Of a stretch of 64,000 nucleotides of DNA, positions 34,391 to 47,061 are shown piece by piece; the stretch's first letter is position 1; the number at the start of each line of letters is the position of its first letter. The notes beneath the pieces are model-generated. The model was not told where the DNA came from, did not search any database, and was given only the letters and a program-made list of their open reading frames with translations. The stretch comes from Microstegium vimineum (Eukaryota; Streptophyta; Magnoliopsida; Poales; Poaceae). The DNA is taken from positions 2,502,441 to 2,566,440 of the forward strand of contig CM039139.1 in assembly GCA_022036555.1 (NCBI GenBank), in the 5' to 3' direction. The position numbers and the translations under genes were made by a program.

Positions 34391-34780
34391 CATCTGACAT
34401 ACAAATTTCTATGTCAGACGTGTGTAAAAGCAGGAGCGCCGTTCCCTGGCCATCCGACGGCCGCGTGGCCGCGTGTGTGCCGGAGACATACGGCCACCGA
34501 GCCGCGGCCCAACTCCACAATGCCCACCTGCCAAGCCTCGTCGAATGCTAAAAACATAAAAACACTTAAACACACGTACAGGCATGGAAGAAAAGTTACA
34601 GAGAAAAAAATATTCATCCTCCAAAAAAAAACTAAAAAGTGTCTGACTGATCTAGAACTCCACCTCCTTTTTATATTACATTGGTGAACACTTCGACTAG
34701 AACGAAAGATGAAAACTTCATACAATGGTAACACTTCGACTAGAGCAAAAGATGGACTGAATTCTCTACCAAATTCTTAA

Positions 34781-35219
34781 GGGGGCGTTTGGATTCCTTC
34801 ATTTGGAGGAATTGAAATCTACTTTAATAAATTAAGCTATTTGACTTGAAATTTGACATTTCATCACTTTTCAAAGTTCACATTTAAGTCTATCTCAAAT
34901 TCATAGAGTGAGAGATGGAAATTGATTCTATAGATCACCATTCCATATTTCTAAAGTTCACATTTAAACCTATCTCAAATTCATAGGGTGAGAGATGAAA
35001 ATTGATTCTATAGATCACCATTCCATATTTCTATTTGCAACTTATAATATGTTTTTCAAACTCACTCTCCTACGATAGAAATACAACAAATAAGTATGTC
35101 TCTCATATAGTAACAATAATATGCAATTATAATCTATATACAATCATATTAGCTTAATTAATATATATCTAAATTATGATTATTAAAATGAATTCAATTA
35201 CTGGGATCCAAATGGAGAC
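34781..35219. mobile_element. MITE nested in the long-TIR element
   Basis: GGGGGCGTTTGGATTCC on the left and GGGATCCAAATGGAGAC on the right form imperfect inverted ends around AT-rich sequence. Inside it is a direct repeat of about 105 bases (TTCTAAAGTTCACATTTAA.. near 34875 and 34955). The class (PIF/Harbinger or hAT) is not certain. Confidence 0.45.
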
Positions 35220-35280
35220 TTGAAACTAGGATGGTCTTCTCTATTTATCCTAGGATGTTGACTTGAACCTATCAAAAGTA

Positions 35281-35524
35281 CTCTCTTCGTCCCTAAATAT
35301 ATGTTGTCACGTTTTGCATGCCAACAAGTTTGACTTGATTTATTAAAAAACAAACCATATTTATATATTTAAATAATTTTATTAAAAAACTAGATTCAAA
35401 TATCTCTAAAATATCTATCTAATGATACTAATTATGTACCATAAATATTAAATTTTTAAATATATATTTAGTTAAAATTATTTCTCGAAAAACGAAAACG
35501 ATACACATTTAGGGACAAAAGGAG
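35281..35524. mobile_element. Stowaway MITE with TA target duplication
   Basis: CTCTCTTCGTCCCTAAATATA and its inverted counterpart ..TTTAGGGACAAAAGGAG bound 244 AT-rich bases. TA flanks both sides (35279-35280 and 35525-35526). These are the hallmarks of Stowaway (Tc1/mariner-type) MITEs. Confidence 0.75.
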
Positions 35525-35942
35525 TAGGAGTAAATTCTGCTCCAAATCCTACAGACTTGTACCAAAACCAAAGTAGTTTAAAATAAATCTTTTGTAAAAA
35601 GTTCAACACCGATTGGTCCAGTCAAGAGGGGATGAATATCTTCAGTGCTTCTTCGTTATCCGATTTCGTGAAACTTGCAAGAAAGGAAACCAAAGGGTTC
35701 AGAAAAAAATACATGGTTAAATAATATGCTAAAATGTTTTTTTTACATTATACTATTGCTTTTTTTCTCTGCTTTGTTTTGTCTATTGTTTTGTTCTTTG
35801 GTATAAGGCTCAGCAAACAAACAAGTGGGCCTTGTGCAACAGCGGTGGACGTTTGTCTCCCGCACACCAGGCGGCCGTTGGATGGCCAAGGAACGGCGCT
35901 GCTGGTTCTATGCCCGTCTGACATAGAAGTTTGTATGTTAGA

Positions 35943-37664
35943 CGATCTGATTCCGTTCTCTAGCAACAAGAAATGCGCTATAATAGAACTAATTGGATTA
36001 GAGGGATATTAGATTAGACGGGTATTGGTGATCGATGGCGATATTTGTTAATAAAGATTCTAATCTCCTAGATTCTCATGGGAGGTGGGGCGGCAGCCTA
36101 GACCAGCATCCTCCCTAAATGTTTCTTTCACACGGCACTTCCATCATCTTAAACCCCCTATATTTTAAACGTGCCATGTAAGCAATATGTTTAATTGCAA
36201 CAATGAGAAACTGGTGTCAGAATAGACGCAATAAAAGTAAAATGAAAAAAAAATGACCAGTGCTCTTTAGGGTGACCTCGTAATACAAGTGCACAATTTT
36301 AAGTTGTCGACATAGCTCTGAACATTAACATTCGTCTCCAGGCATGTACATTAACAATCGTTGCGCTTGTCCGCTTGATTTTATCAGCCCAACTTATGAG
36401 TCATGATATAATATTTTTTTCTCACAACAAAACAGCCAAATTCAATATTAATAGATTTATTAGTCGCATAAATCATCACGAACAGAACATAGTCTAGTAC
36501 AAAGTACGAAGGGTTCCCTCTTCAGTCTTCCCTGTCTCTTTCCTTTCTCCACCGCAAGTCAGCAATGCATGCAGACGAATGTTTGCTACTCTCTCTGTCT
36601 AACAAGAGCATACAACTGTAGGTAAGTATGTATAAAAAAAAGTTCAGATTTTACTAATGACTCAAAATTAATTTGTTATAAAATACTTTTATAATTAATC
36701 TAATAATATTTATTTGATCGTAAGGGTTTGTACCTTTTATGTATAATTAGTTAAACTTTTTTTTTTGGGGAATAATTAGTTAAACTTATAAGATAGTAAA
36801 ACATAACACTGTTCTAAAATTGTACTTTTTAAAAAGCACTTAGCTCCACGACGAGCTGACTGTACGGCCATGCCTCCGGCAGCATGTGATTGTGATGTGA
36901 GGGCGATAGAACGCGCACGAAGTCTGAAAAAACCCAGAAGCCTCCTTTTGCCAAAAACAGCACAGGGCGATTTAGCACGGGTCATCAGCAAGAATCAGAG
37001 ATACGAGTAGATGCTAATATCAGCTAGGCTAAACCAATCCATTGCAAATTCCAAGGCAGCAAGGCTTGCCTGCCACTCTTGGTCGAACGATACAGTTCTT
37101 CAGTGCATTTACACTACTTTCCCTTCCAAACTTGCACGAGGTCTTTTTACATCGAAACAGGTTTAACTACCTAATAGGCTAAAACAGAGTATACAACATA
37201 TCCCCGTACATGCAGCTGACCACAACAGAGCATGACATCTACAGATTAATATGTGTCATGTCATCTCTCAGCTCAGTCAGACTATGTCATCAATATACCT
37301 TGGTAGCAGAGGCAAAAAGAAAACAGAATCAGCAAAATCCGAATCCACAATCCAGGAACCAATAAGGCAATAATGTCCATCAAGTTTCTGAATGGCAAAA
37401 GCTTCTCTTGATGCTTCCTGCTGATCATCAACATGAAGAATCATCTTCAATTCTTGGCAGAGATCAGCTTCACCAGGCAGAGTAGGGTTACCGGTTTGAG
37501 TGTAGCTCGGCAAAAATCATGAGCAGAGATCAGTCAAATGAGGATGCTGAAGGTTGTTTCACCATTGCTGCAGCCAGCTAATCTGGTTATTTAAAATGGC
37601 ATGTAAATGCTATCTCATTACCGATTTCAATTCGGCCTTCTATCTGTAGTAGCCTACTAGGCTT
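35943..37664. other. Intergenic region; MITE remnant at 36361-36440
   Basis: 36361-36440 (CGCTTGTCCGCTTGATTTTATCAGCC.. to ..CTCACAACAAAACAGCC) is a remnant of the same MITE family as at 34040-34160. 36589-36790 resembles a decayed Stowaway end with a repeated TAATTAGTTAAACTT. 37200-37664 is probably the 3' untranslated region of the minus-strand gene that stops at 37665. Short open frames here show no recognisable protein. Confidence 0.4.
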
Positions 37665-40600
37665 TCAAATCTCCATGTGTTTTAATCTGTCCCTTCGTTT
37701 TTTTGCAGGCCCAAGGCATTCATGAGGATTAGCATAAAAGTAATCCTCTTCCTTTGGTTGTCCGGGGATAATTCTTCTTCTGGTGGGCTGGCTCATTCGG
37801 CCCCCGTGGAGCTCCTTGACAGCAACAGAGAATTCTTCCCAGGACAGCTCCTGATCTTCGAAAAGATCTATAAGCTCAACTAGCTTCTTCCTATCCAACT
37901 GTATGGTTCTGTGGAAGCCTGTAAACCTGCATTCCCAGCATAAGCACTTGTCAGATAATCAAATGGCATTTTCTTTTGCTGTTTATATTGCCATGATTCT
38001 TTAGTGCTTTCTTAAGCGGGGGAAAGCACGTATAACTATAATACACCCGTGAGCACAAATAGTACACACGTGTCTGCACAAAAACTAAACATTACACATT
38101 TCTACTAAACCAAGTTGCAATAATAGATGTACTTGATGGAAGTCAAGAAGGAACAAACAGTTAAATGCTAGGAAAGTCAAACAAAGTATGCAGACCTGCG
38201 GTGTCCTTCTACAACTTTAGCCATGTTTCCATCATTACTGGGGATAAAAACATCACTTGCGACAGAAACAAGATAGTCCAGTGCTGCCATTTGAGTTGAG
38301 TGCTACTGAAAGGGTCGCAACTCATCATCAGACAAAAGCATCTCCTTCCGCACCTGCATTTTACAATAGCAAATAAGCATATACTTGTAGCATTGCAAGC
38401 AAAAAATTACGGATGTGGAGTCAAGATGAACTTACAATGTTAGGAAATTCTGTCTTCAATACAGCTAATCTTTTTTCACCACCATATATTTCACCTGATG
38501 CAATATATATTCGAGTGTCTCTGGGGAAACCAAGAGCTTTGAGTACTGAAGTTGTTTCTCCAGGAGTAAGAGGGCATAATCCCTCAAGCCTTTTCTTCTC
38601 AGAGTCTATTTCCTTTTCTTTCCACCAGGGATATGCATATCTGAGGTCCCAAGAACAGACAACAATGAGTCTTGGAGATAAACGTTGGGAGGAGAAAATA
38701 AAGTGTATTATGAAGCAGGTAATATCAAAAGAACCTCATTCTTGTCAACTCTTCTGTTTCTTCATCAGAACATCCATGTGTACAGCCAGAGAAAGCAAGC
38801 ATATCCATCTCATATCTCAGATGAAGCACAATAAAAGATCCAGTTCTCCTGAGAGTTGAGATCATCTTGTTTCCTAGAGCCTCAATGGATGGTGTAAACC
38901 TCAATGCGTTGTAGTTAACATGGCAGCGAAGTTTTTGGAGCTTCAGAGGCAGGCCATTGTTTGCAAGGCGAGAATCTGTCTTGCTAAAACGTACAACCTT
39001 GTGTTTTCGTACTAGAGGCAAGATCTGAAAACAAGACCACTGAATGTGAGAACCAAAAACTGACAGAAGAGAAAAAAAAGTAGTTCTAATTGGAAGAGAA
39101 AAATTACTATAGTAGTTCTAATTGTAAGAGAAAAATTACTATCTAACCTGCCTCAAATAGTATTTCTCACTAGACCAGCTGATTGGTTGCATTGACATAG
39201 GAACTTTTTCACTGAACTTCTGTGGGAGTTCTTTGACAATCTTCACTTCATTTCTCAATGAATCGATGAAATGATTTACATAAAAAATATCCCCAAAGTC
39301 ACTGAAAAGTATAACAAGTTAGCATCTGTACTCTTGCCTAATTCTGTAGTCGACCAAAAAAGCATAGAGCAAAAATGCACACCTAGGATCAGCCCAGAAG
39401 GATTGCTTATCAAGTTCAGGTATCACCATGGTGAGATTCAAGTAGCGTGCTACAGTCACCATGTCGCATATCTGCACAAAACAAGATTTTGCAAAGCATA
39501 AGAAAAACACAGTTCGAGGCTTTTTGCTGTAATTGAAGCTGCCAATGAGTAAATAGAGGAAGTATAAGATACACTAATAGAGCATAATATAAGTGCTAAC
39601 CTCTGCTCGCATTTGGTTCAGACCACCATTGCATGAAACTAGAAGGTAGCCATTACTCTTGTAAAGCCCTACATGAAGAAATAAATGTTATATTTGGAGT
39701 GAACTATCTGCAGCATACTCTGTTAAACATGAGCAAACTGTATTCTTGAGCACTCTACTGCAACTACACCTTGTCCTAATATAATGGTATAAACAAAGCA
39801 GAACTCGATTAATTTCGCCACCTAGCACCCATAATGATTGAAATCTTACTAAGTAGTCAGTCTTCATGTCATTTTTTTTTAAAAAAAAACTAAAAATTCT
39901 CCTTGCAAAAGATCAAATCGTCTCTGGGCCTACTATAACTTATACAGATCATGAGACTTGCCATTCCTCATTCTACTTACAACTTGGAAGATTGTCCATT
40001 CCATCAAGCTCCCCTCACTCCCAAAAGAAAAGAAAAGAAAATCAAACGAAGAGATGGCACAATCATTCGCTTGATATGAACCGATTCAGACCCCAACGCA
40101 CGATTTCACTGAAAATAGCAATCCGACCACACACATCACCACACCCCAGCGAAGTCTATTTTTCTGACAGCCCCTCTTATGTCCACATCACAATCTACGA
40201 AACAAATAAGAATCCCAATAAGAACCAAGAGGGAGCAATTGATCGACAACTCAGAAATCTTGCAATTTCTGAATCGCCCAACATCCAAAATGTGGGCGAT
40301 ATTAGTCAAAACGAGTCAATTTAAGCGTTTTTTCATTTACTCTGGAGAACAATTTGACCCAACGGACAAATGCTCTAGAACTACCACATTCTGATTCCCG
40401 CCATCGTGGCAGCACAAAGCGCCTCACCCAACCAAGAACAGAGCAGGAAGACGGCCCAGATTCCAAGAAACCGAACCCCAAGAGACCCAAGAGTCCCCCG
40501 GTGCCCGGTTAAAGAAGACGAGAGGCACTCAGGCAGAGCCGGGGGCGCCAGGTGCCCGGCCTCGCCGGCCGCAACCATGGAGTCGGCGGCGGTGGAGTTG

Positions 40601-40854
40601 TTGCGGCCGCCCAGGCAGGATGGCCGCGCGATGGGCAGCGGCGGGCGGGGGATGCCGAGGAAGGTGAAGAGGTGGAGGAGCAGCGTCCAGGCCACGATGC
40701 TGGTCGCAACGCGCAGCGCCCACCGGATGGCGGACGCCCCGGCGCCGCCGATGCGACGGCGGGCTGCAGCCGGAGGCGAGGCCTTGTGCTTGGCCATGGG
40801 GCCACGGGGCTTGGCTTGGCTTGGCTGCCTGCTGGCCCGACGAGAAGTAGTCAT
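37665..40854 (-). CDS. O-fucosyltransferase-like protein, with internal stop
   Basis: Exons on the minus strand: 40854-40428 (end uncertain), 39668-39601, 39471-39383, 39301-39148, 39024-38735, 38640-38436, 38353-38196, 37926-37665. All phases fit, giving about 550 residues. A basic N-terminus is followed by a signal-anchor segment (ALRVATSIVAWTLLLHLFTF), as in type II Golgi enzymes. The plant O-FucT pattern follows: NGYLLVSCNGGLNQMRAEIC, YLNLTMVIPELDKQSFWADP, FIVLHLRYEMDMLAFSGC, CPLTPGETTSVLKALGF, DVFIPSNDGNMAKVVEGHRR. These proteins are thought to transfer fucose from GDP-fucose; substrates are mostly unknown. TAG at 38305-38303 follows PFQ and precedes HSTQMAALDYLVS, so about 123 conserved residues would be lost. 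The start could also be the in-frame ATG at 40797 (MAKHKASP). Confidence 0.85.
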
Positions 40855-43800
40855 AGAGGAGGAGGACGACGAGAGCGGTCGTTACCCGTATGATGGCGTA
40901 GTTAAGGGGTTCGTTGGGATTCCGGTCGGTGTTAGGGTGCGTAACTGCAACGTTCGTGGCGTGGTCGCATCATGCTTTTCACCGTCTACTTAAACCTGTC
41001 GTATATCGCTACAACTAAAACATACGGAAGTATATCGTCTGCGCGCTCCCTTCGATTCACCCCGGTCGATTCGTTTCACGGGGCAACCGCGCGTCCGCCC
41101 CCGACGCCCACGACCCCGGCAAACGCGCGTCCCGCCTCAACGCCTCCTCCCCGGCCCCCACCATGCCCGCCTCGACGCCCCCCTCCCGGTCCCCTCCACG
41201 CCCGCCTCCCTGACCCATCACCCGGCAACCGCGCGTCCGCCCCCGACGCCTTCCAAGGCCCCTGCGCTGCCTGGCGGACGCCTCCTCCCCGAGGCCGACG
41301 CCGACCGGGCACCGCCTCCCGCGACTCGCCTCCGTCCGTGCCGCGCGTATCCGACCGCGCCGCCCAATCCTCTCCGGCTCCGCCAGTGCCGCCGGCTGCC
41401 TCGGGTGCGTTGAGGAGGACGCAGGAGATCCGACCGGGCCTCTACGCGCTCACGACCCTGGCTCCCGCTACTCGCCTCCGCCCACGCCGCTCAAGCCTCC
41501 CGGCTTCTCCCCGGTGGCACAGCCGCCCCGTCTCTCTGGCTCCTCCCTGGCGCGGCCTCCCTGTCTCCCCGGCTCCTCCCCAGCGCGGCCTCCCCGGCTC
41601 CCCGTCTGCCACGAGTGGGTTGAGGAGGGGCTGCTGCGCAGGATCGACTAAATCGGAGGACGATGGAGGCCACGGCAGCAGAGCCTCAACCTTATCTACT
41701 CCGACTGCGGCAAGCCATGCTACCCCAGACAGTAAGATACTAAGATCCTACACTTCCCCTTCTTCCTCCCCAATTTTCCCGTCGCATGTGGCGGGATGTA
41801 GCGGGATTTTGTTACTCCGGCGCATGTGGCGGGATTCTTGATATGATTCCAATCGTGTAGTCTCGACGCTTACTGATTCCACTGTTGTGGGCAGGAGGTG
41901 GACTAGCACACCAAACATACTAGAAATTCGGAATTCGCGGACAATCGTGGAGGCGGCCAAACACATTGATCTCTATTCTGCAGGTCTCGCTTAAGCTGGC
42001 CACCGAGGACATCGATGCCTTGGCATTGATGAGCAGGGAGCTACGAGGTTGGGTTTTCGTTTCCATTGTCTCAGACTCATGAGTGTTGATGTTGTTACTT
42101 ATTAACTAGCTATTGTGTTGTATTACGATTGTCGCAGAGAAGGTTGTTTCGGACGTGAATGTTCATGAACCTTGATGGCATTGGTTTTTCGACAGCAGGT
42201 GCCACTAAGGCACTTCACTTCTCTGGTATGTTTAGTGAAGTTGTCAGGTTCTCTTGTCGTAATGTTTTCAGTGCTTGGACTGAAACTAGAAAGTTTTACA
42301 CATTCAAATTTTGCCCCCAAAACTATAAGAAGCATAGATAAGTATACAATTCAAGATGGCCTATTTTGTTTAGTGAACTTCGATCCATGATCCATCTCAC
42401 TTGCATGCCTACATACAGGCTGGGGTTGGCTGGTGTTGGGTATCCTTCCTATTATATGTCAGGAGCTCGTGTCTTCGTCATACCCTTTGCGTGATCTGCA
42501 CCGGGCCATTCACCAATGGCGAGCAACCAATAGGTATGCCCACCCTTTCACGGCTGGCAGTGTGGCATCCTAGCTCCTGCTCTATGTCTTCTCTGTCTCA
42601 ACTGCGATGGACTAATAATGGTGTTGTGTCTTTGCAGAGAAATAAGAAGTGAAGAACGAGAAGAACACCTCAAGTATATCTGAATCTCTTCTTCTCTAGA
42701 TCAAGAACATGCTAATTCATTTTTTTTCATGTGTTGTACAACGATACTCTCTAGATACACATTCCTAATGAATCTAAAGCAGCCCTTCACCCAGAACAAT
42801 TATATATTGGAAATTGGTGAATAAATTCTATTGCTACTTCAATTATCAACCTGCCAAGAAATAAAGATTTTTTTTTGCTTTATTGAATCTTCTGTTGTCT
42901 TTCTACAGGCTGCAAAAAAGGATGGCTGGTTTGCTCCCAGATCCAGGTGAAAAGAGGTTTCTGAAAACGAGCCAGGTTGGGTTGGGTCTTGTTCTTGGTT
43001 CATATGGCAAGCAGTTCTGAACCTGCAGTACTAAGGTTGTCCGATTGGTAGATCTACTTGATGATGCTAAATCTCAGAGCAAATCAGAACTACTATAACT
43101 GCTCATTGAAAATGGTAAATTGGACTTTTTTTAACCTTATCTTTATCCTTCAAATGAATATGATCATTATTTTTGTTCAGGAAAACTTGTGTTAGCACTT
43201 AGCAACCATGATCTGTGTTGGTGCTTCTGTTAGTAAATTAACACATGTGAAGTAAGGCAGGATAGTGCTTGTGTTAGTGTTGTCACTTGTCAGTGGTTAG
43301 CTTGTTTAAACAGACATCTCACTAGCTTGGTGGTTGTTAACATGATCATGTGTCGTAGGACTGCCTGTATTTGAACTGCAGCTTGTGTTTGGTTTTAGTT
43401 GTTGTTTTTATTTTCTCCCTTTTATTGTCAGCAGTTCACATAATTAGATAGGCCTACTACCACCAGCGGAACTATATAAGAGATATTTTTTATTAAATAG
43501 ATCGATTTGCAGTTTTCTCTGTTCAGTCTCTCCAACATCACTTCATGATTTCTCTGTTTTGTTTTTCAGTATGTCAGTCTAGCAGCACCTCAACTCTCTT
43601 TTCATTTCCAGACCATGGTAGCATCTTGCTCGATTCAATTTCTTTTTCTCTTTGCGGTACTATAGCAGGAACAGCTCGGAGCCTCTATGTTTTGGTGCCC
43701 AACAATTCAATATCAGCAAAGCTAACAGAAGCAGCATCTTGAAATTCTTCTGAGTCGGTCAGCTCAACAGGAGCAACAAGTTTAGTGCAATACATTCTGC

Positions 43801-44560
43801 TTTTTTACATGCTACTTAGCCACCTTTCTCAGCGTCTTGATATGTCTGGTTAGCATACACAAATTTAGGGCTATGTACTACTAGCTTGTTCGAATCAGAG
43901 AAAGAAGTGTTATTTTACTCAAAGTGGCTATATGTAATATTACAATGCAGTAGTTTTTTTTGTATATTTTCCTTTTTATATATGAATCATACATCTATAT
44001 AATTCTATGCTTGATTACCAAGAACATTTGTTGAATAAACTGTCCAGAGAAGAAATTCTAGATTGCAGCATTATAAACTGTTTTTCTATGTTATGGATTA
44101 GCAAAATCATTTCACACCGAACCTATGGTCATCATTTTTTATTTCTTTATAGTAATATAACAAATGTTCCCGTGCGTTATCACTTTCTACTATTGTCCAT
44201 TATCAGTTTCTAACTATGAAATTTTTCCTCTTTAGTATAGAGGTATAGATATAGATATACAGCCGGGCCAAATGGAAAAAGGGGGTCAAGGTCAATAAAT
44301 AAGTAAAAATTTCTTACTGTTTCCACGTCTAGCTAATTATTCTTAATGAAACACATGTTAAGACATTACCGAGCCATGTTCTTGGAAAAGCTTTGGCAAT
44401 CCAACTTGCAAGGAATGTTGTATTTACACCCACACCTATCGGATGTGCTTACATGCTCACATTAAGCTAGTAACTATATGGGGCTTGTTTTTTCAATTTC
44501 AAAAAAAAAAAAAAAAGCTTAAGGTAGGGACACTCGGACAACACGATATTAAATCGATTG
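40855..44560 (+). other. No recognised gene; GC-rich proline/arginine-coding stretch then AT-rich sequence
   Basis: 41050-41720 is very GC rich and open in several frames because of low-complexity Pro/Arg/Ala codons. I see no domain, and a promoter, CpG-rich leader or captured fragment is equally possible. Short exon-like stretches follow (for example LKLATEDIDALALMSREL at 41993-42046 ending at a GT), but no continuous gene could be built. 44155-44250 (ATGTTCCCGTGCGTTATCAC) resembles a decayed terminus of a rolling-circle or similar element. The remainder is AT rich with nothing supported. Confidence 0.3.
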
Positions 44561-44832
44561 TTAGAGCATCTTCAATAAAACTACGCTCTAAATTATCATT
44601 TGGAGAGTCATATGCTTAAAATCGTGTTTCATGTCTTCCCACTTTCCAACATGTTTTCTTTATCTTATGCTCATTCTAGAGAGCTATTTTGGCTATGTAT
44701 CATTGATTAGCATGGAATCCGAAATAGAAGAAGCTATATTTTGATGATCATTTGAAGAAGTTGTTGAAAATTACTTTTTATCAAAATCTTTATTTCTAAC
44801 AAACGATATAGAAAGTCGCTTAGAGTTGCTCT
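44561..44832. mobile_element. MITE, GAGCATCTYCAA-type ends
   Basis: TTAGAGCATCTTCAATA on the left and TTAGAGTTGCTCT on the right form inverted ends. The interior CTCTAAATTATCATTTGGAG matches the element at 61796-62087 closely. This family is common in grass genomes. The superfamily was not established. Confidence 0.6.
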
Positions 44833-45049
44833 TATATTAAGAAAAAGCACAAAGTAGGTTTTTTTTTGAAAAATAGCACAAAGTAGCTCAATTAATGTAT
44901 GAGTAAATTGCATCCAAAGTACAAGAACTATACACGTGGGTGCAAATTACCCCAACAACTTTTAATCTGCTCTATTAGGAACAAGAACTTGTCTTTTTGG
45001 TGCATAGACGGTCCAAATACCAATCTCTCGTGTGCTTGGTAGTTTAGGC

Positions 45050-45273
45050 TAAGATCAAACTCGTTGTCACGTATATGGCTCACGGCTCGTATATGGCTCA
45101 CGGCTCACGGCTCACAGCTCACGTATATGGTTCGTGTAGCTTGTAGCTCACAAGCACACGGCTCGTGCATATAGCAGCTCTCGCAAAATAGTCGTACACG
45201 GCTCGTGCATATAGCAGCTCGCGGCTTAGACGTACACGGCGTGACGGAGAAGCCCATAATCTCCTCAAAACGG
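45050..45273. repeat. Left subterminal repeat array of the MULE
   Basis: Short tandem copies of GTATATGGCTCACGGCTC and of ACACGGCTCGTGCATATAGCAGCTC are seen. The inverted counterparts lie at about 51255-51440 at the other end (GCACGAGCCGTATACATG, GAGAGCTGCAAGCCGTGTAC). Arrays of this kind next to the TIR often bind transposase. That role is inferred. Confidence 0.6.
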
Positions 45274-47061
45274 TGAAGACTCCATAGTGATTTTAGTAAT
45301 TGATGAAGCCTAAGTACTAACCTATCTCTAAGTGGTTGAGTAGGTTTAGTACACGAAGGAGAAGTGAGTATGAATAAGTGGTGGAGCAAGGATGGAAGCT
45401 AGGAGAAAGCAAATCAAAAGCTCACATTTGGAGAAGAAGAGAGAAGGAGGAGACCCTAAGAGCTATAAAAGGCAAAGGTATAAGCTAGGGCTTTTTGGTT
45501 TAGTGATCAAGACATCTAGTGGGTGTGATCACATTTAGGATAGATAACCGTACTATTAAGAGGGGGAAATAGTTAGTGGTTACAACTATCAAGTGTCATT
45601 AGGTTGATCATAATTGCATTGCATCTAAAACCTAATGAGCAACCCTTGTAAAACTTGTTAAAATATGCCACACACATGCACAAGTCAGTGAAACACTTGG
45701 TGGTGGCACATGAGATCAAGGGAAGCAAAAGAGAAGAAATTCAGAGCAAGAAAGAAGCTCTGGACCAGTTAGCTTGGAGGCACCGGACCAAGGCAGGTAG
45801 TCCGGTGGTTACTCCCAGCACTGGTGTCCAGGCAGTGAAGCTCCGGACCAGTGGCGAAGAGGAGCTCCGGACCATAGACGAGAGGTCCGGTGGCTCGGTC
45901 AACAGTCAGCAGAAGACAAAGACATGCGTCGGACCACTCGGCATGGTCCGGTGGTGAGGTCCGACGGTGGAGTCCGATGCTCGGGTGCTCCCTGCATGAA
46001 AACGTCGAAGCTCTGAAGGAGGCTCCGGACCAGGTGGTATGGTCCGGTGGACCAGTCCGGTGGTCATTCCCAGCGCGCCAACAGTCGGTTTTTCAAAAGC
46101 TCCGGACCACTCTGCATGGTCCAGTGGTGGCGACTGAAAGTGGTCCGGTGGCTCCGTTTTCAGCTGCTCCAAAAGAGAAAAACGGCTAGTTTCTTTGAGG
46201 GGGCTATAAAAGGGTGTGTGGCTGGTTCAATGAGGAACTCTTGCACCTTTGGCTATTGCATACTCTTGTGAGCAAACCACACACACTCCCACTCATCACT
46301 TAGTTGATTTTGATCATCCATTTGAGTGAGTTGAGTGATCAAGTGCATTGCATGAAGTGATTCATCTTAGTGGCACTTGGGAGTTGATACCGCTGCTAGT
46401 TTCTTGTTACTCTTGGTGATTGCCATCACCTAGACGGTTGGAGCAAGCGGTGTGGATTCGAGAAGCTTGGTGATTGTGCTTTGTCGACCACAAGTGAAGA
46501 TTGTGAGGGGTTCTTGTGCCTTCCCCGCGGGAGATCGCAAAGGTAACTCTAGTGGATTGCTCGTGTCTTTGAGTGCCCTCATCTTGTGTTGGTTGTGCGG
46601 CACCCGGTGACGGGTTTGGCGTGTGATACCAATTAGCACGTGAACCTCCAAGTGAGTGAGCCGACACAACGAGGACGTAGCTAGTTGGCAAACTAGTGAA
46701 CCTCGGGTGAAAAATCAAGCGTCAACCTCTTGTTCATCATTGTGATTGATTGGAGTTCGCTTGATTGGCTCATTACCTCGACACAGCGGTATTATCACTC
46801 TTTCCATCTTTGCATTACCTTATTCATACTTGTCTTAGTATATTAGGTTGTGCCTAGAGGGCTACTAGACTTGAGTAGGATTTGAGTGATCTTAGAGCTA
46901 TATTAGGATAGCAATTGTGGTTAGGAGGCTTCGCATCCCTTAGTTTTCTAGTGCAAGTCGAGCTTCGCCATATTGTAGTCTAACTTGTTGTTGAGTTTGT
47001 TTTAAGTTTCCAATTTAGGCTATTCACCCCCATCCCTCTAGCCTTGGGATAGGACCTTTCA
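45274..47061 (+). mobile_element. Copia solo LTR in the MULE subterminal region
   Basis: TGAAGACTCC to GGACCTTTCA, 1,788 bases, flanked by AACGG on both sides (45269-45273 and 47062-47066). It has no internal region. It is related to 18118-19931 and to 5873-7788. TATA-type GGGGCTATAAAAGGG is at about 46200-46214. Upstream, 45760-46165 is dense in CCGGACCA and TGGTCCGGTGG motifs. Long open frames in this stretch (to 46189) are by-products of the motif array. Confidence 0.92.

Larger units (their letters stand above)
34393..35942. mobile_element. Non-autonomous long-TIR (MULE-like) element
   Basis: Inverted copies of about 130 bases lie at 34393-34515 and 35825-35942. From outside both read TCTRACATACAAA, TTCTATGTCAGACG, AGCGCCGTTCC, TGGCCATCC, ACGGCCGC and GGAGACA. 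The interior is AT rich, has no coding sequence and contains two MITEs. No matching 9-base target duplication was found. Long TIRs without a transposase suggest a deletion derivative of a MULE. The two arms differ at roughly one base in six, so it is old. Confidence 0.65.

Noticed and set aside
37277..37513. 78-codon open frame downstream of the O-fucosyltransferase stop
   Set aside because: Lies after the natural end of the gene and is most likely 3' untranslated sequence.
40972..41841. 289-codon Pro/Arg-rich open frame
   Set aside because: Low-complexity translation of a GC-rich block that is open in several frames. No domain or intron structure supports a protein.
45655..46189. Overlapping 99-100-codon open frames in the third copia LTR
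   Set aside because: They coincide with the CCGGACC motif array of a non-coding LTR.
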